From assembly GCF_006546985.1 (NCBI RefSeq), contig NZ_VATK01000004.1, forward strand, positions 180,463-244,462: a stretch of 64,000 nucleotides of DNA, read 5' to 3'. Origin of the DNA: Bacillus sp. 03113. Its GTDB lineage: Bacteria; Bacillota; Bacilli; Bacillales; Cytobacillaceae. A program made the translations under genes and the position numbers. Numbering within the stretch: the stretch's first letter is position 1; each line of letters begins with the position of its first letter. Positions 63,097 through 64,000 of this stretch are shown here, in pieces. The notes beneath the pieces are model-generated. The model was not told the origin of the DNA and made no database searches. It saw only the letters and a list, made by a program, of their open reading frames with translations.

Positions 63097-63876
63097 CTAT
63101 ATAATTTGTGATAAAAAGGCTTTTGTCCGTTCGTGTTTTGGATTGTCGAAAATGTCTTCCGGTGTTCCCGTTTCAACAACTTCCCCTTTATCAAACAAAA
63201 TAATTCGATCGGCAACCTGTCTGGCAAAGCCCATTTCATGCGTTACGACAAGCATCGTCATTCCTGATTCAGCCAATGTTTTCATTACATCTAATACTTC
63301 TTTTACCATTTCTGGGTCTAAGGCTGAGGTAGGTTCATCAAACAACATGATTTTCGGCTGCATCGCTAATGCACGAGCGATCGCCACACGCTGCTGCTGC
63401 CCGCCTGATAATTGGCCAGGGTATTTATTAGCTTGCTCTGGAATTCCTACACGTTCAAGCAGCTCTAAAGCAACTTTTTCTGCCTTGCTTTTTTTCCACT
63501 TTCGTACCCAGATAGGAGCCAATGTAATGTTTTTCAAAATGGTCATATGAGGAAATAAGTTAAACGATTGGAACACCATGCCCGTTTCTTTACGAATTTC
63601 TTCTATATTTTTCAAGTCGTTCGTTAGGTTAATGTTATCAACGACAATCGAGCCTTTTTGAAACTCTTCAAGGGCATTGATCGTACGGATAAAGGTTGAT
63701 TTTCCCGAACCAGATGGACCTAAAATAACGATTACCTCTCCTTGCTTCACCGTTACATCGACATCTCTTAATACATGGTGATCTCCATACCATTTGTTGA
63801 GGCCTTTAACAGTAATAATATCATCTCTTTGTTCGAGAGGGGTGGTCAATTTTTCTACTCCAAATACGCTTTCCAT
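63097..63876 (-). CDS. Amino-acid ABC transporter ATPase (GlnQ type)
   Basis: A 259-residue ATP-binding subunit of a polar-amino-acid ABC importer. Walker [10 protein letters not shown] near residue 53, Q-loop [13 protein letters not shown], signature [16 protein letters not shown] near 155 and Walker [14 protein letters not shown] near 175 are all present. The first 17 residues are an extra N-terminal stretch before [18 protein letters not shown] is eight bases before the ATG. Partner permease and binding protein genes are expected beyond the window's right end or elsewhere; none are seen inside. The substrate cannot be told; glutamine, glutamate, arginine or cystine are options. Confidence 0.92.
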   Translation of the reverse strand: MESVFGVEKLTTPLEQRDDIITVKGLNKWYGDHHVLRDVDVTVKQGEVIVILGPSGSGKSTFIRTINALEEFQKGSIVVDNINLTNDLKNIEEIRKETGMVFQSFNLFPHMTILKNITLAPIWVRKWKKSKAEKVALELLERVGIPEQANKYPGQLSGGQQQRVAIARALAMQPKIMLFDEPTSALDPEMVKEVLDVMKTLAESGMTMLVVTHEMGFARQVADRIILFDKGEVVETGTPEDIFDNPKHERTKAFLSQII

Positions 63877-63927
63877 CTTTATTTCCTCCCTTGTTGATAG
63901 ATAAAAATATCAATTTTATTTACATAG

Positions 63928-64000
63928 ACTGCCGTCTATCTTCGTCATACGAGTGCCGATGTCACACCAGGACGTGGCGTCCATAATCAAACGCGCTTTT
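63928..64000 (-). repeat. Repeat A10 fragment at the window edge
   Basis: GAGTGCCGATG...ACGTGGCGTCC...TAATCAAACGCGC resembles A6 in the same orientation, with a degenerate AGGAC loop. It is cut by the window end. Confidence 0.55.

Overview
The window comes from the chromosome of a low-GC, endospore-forming Gram-positive rod of the family Bacillaceae. Evidence is the alpha/beta-type SASP, a Spo0E-like phosphatase with Spo0A-box-like sites, SigI/RsgI, RpoY, RNase J1, CtsR sites before clpE, LutR sites around lut genes, and many proteins that I recognise as orthologues of the Bacillus subtilis ykr/yku/ykv/ykw block. No rRNA, tRNA, CRISPR array, prophage or transposase gene was seen. Protein family names come from motif and sequence memory, not from a search.

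Layout. 0-6.7 kb: def, ykrA, a 23-codon orphan gene, rpoY-rnjA, ktrC, and the thiol-redox pair ykuU-ykuV. 6.9-14.8 kb: meso-diaminopimelate synthesis (dapH-ykuR), LysR regulator ykuM, c-di-AMP sensor cbpB/darB, ykuJ, the EAL protein ykuI, a C39-like lipoprotein and ykuE. 14.8-26.5 kb: a self-regulated MarR-MMPL exporter operon, a Pro/Tyr-rich small protein, ppx-ppk polyphosphate operon, ykyB, cheV, a UMF1-type MFS protein and an orphan 67-residue gene. 27-32.8 kb: patA, ykwC, an SDR protein without the usual catalytic residues, and ptsH-ptsI. 33-42 kb: ykvS, a CPBP protease, a glycine-riboswitch-controlled ACT/UPF0210 pair, ykvI, clpE and a sporulation-type histidine kinase. 42-49.5 kb: M3 oligopeptidase, mhqR-like regulator, fosmidomycin-type exporter, spo0E-like gene, mtnE/mtnU and an ArsR-DUF2087 regulator. 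49.7-55.6 kb: the lactate system lutABC, lutR, lutP. 55.7-64 kb: a cobalamin radical-SAM protein, two 49-residue orphans, ktrD, an ssp gene, sigI-rsgI, a TerC-family gene with a yybP-ykoY (Mn) riboswitch, and a glnQ-like ABC ATPase.

How parts work together. Lactate import and oxidation (lutP, lutABC) share one operator sequence with lutR between them. KtrC, KtrD and CbpB are known c-di-AMP-linked potassium and stringent-response nodes. ptsH-ptsI feed sugar uptake and carbon regulation. dapH and ykuR catalyse two steps of the acetylase branch of lysine/mDAP synthesis.

The intergenic DNA is the least ordinary part. It is filled with short structured repeats: a family beginning AAGAAAAGCGGAAGCGC (A), a multi-hairpin element of 160-275 bp (B), a 211-bp MITE-like element with perfect 8-bp target duplication next to mhqR (C), a 110-nt hairpin between dapH and ykuR (D), and a 150-bp hairpin element in front of the glycine riboswitch (E). 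Small hairpins with an RTCCT loop recur in both A and B. I did not find a clear new multi-gene defence or biosynthetic system; the best candidates for new biology are these structured elements, the glycine-controlled ACT/UPF0210 pair and several very small genes.
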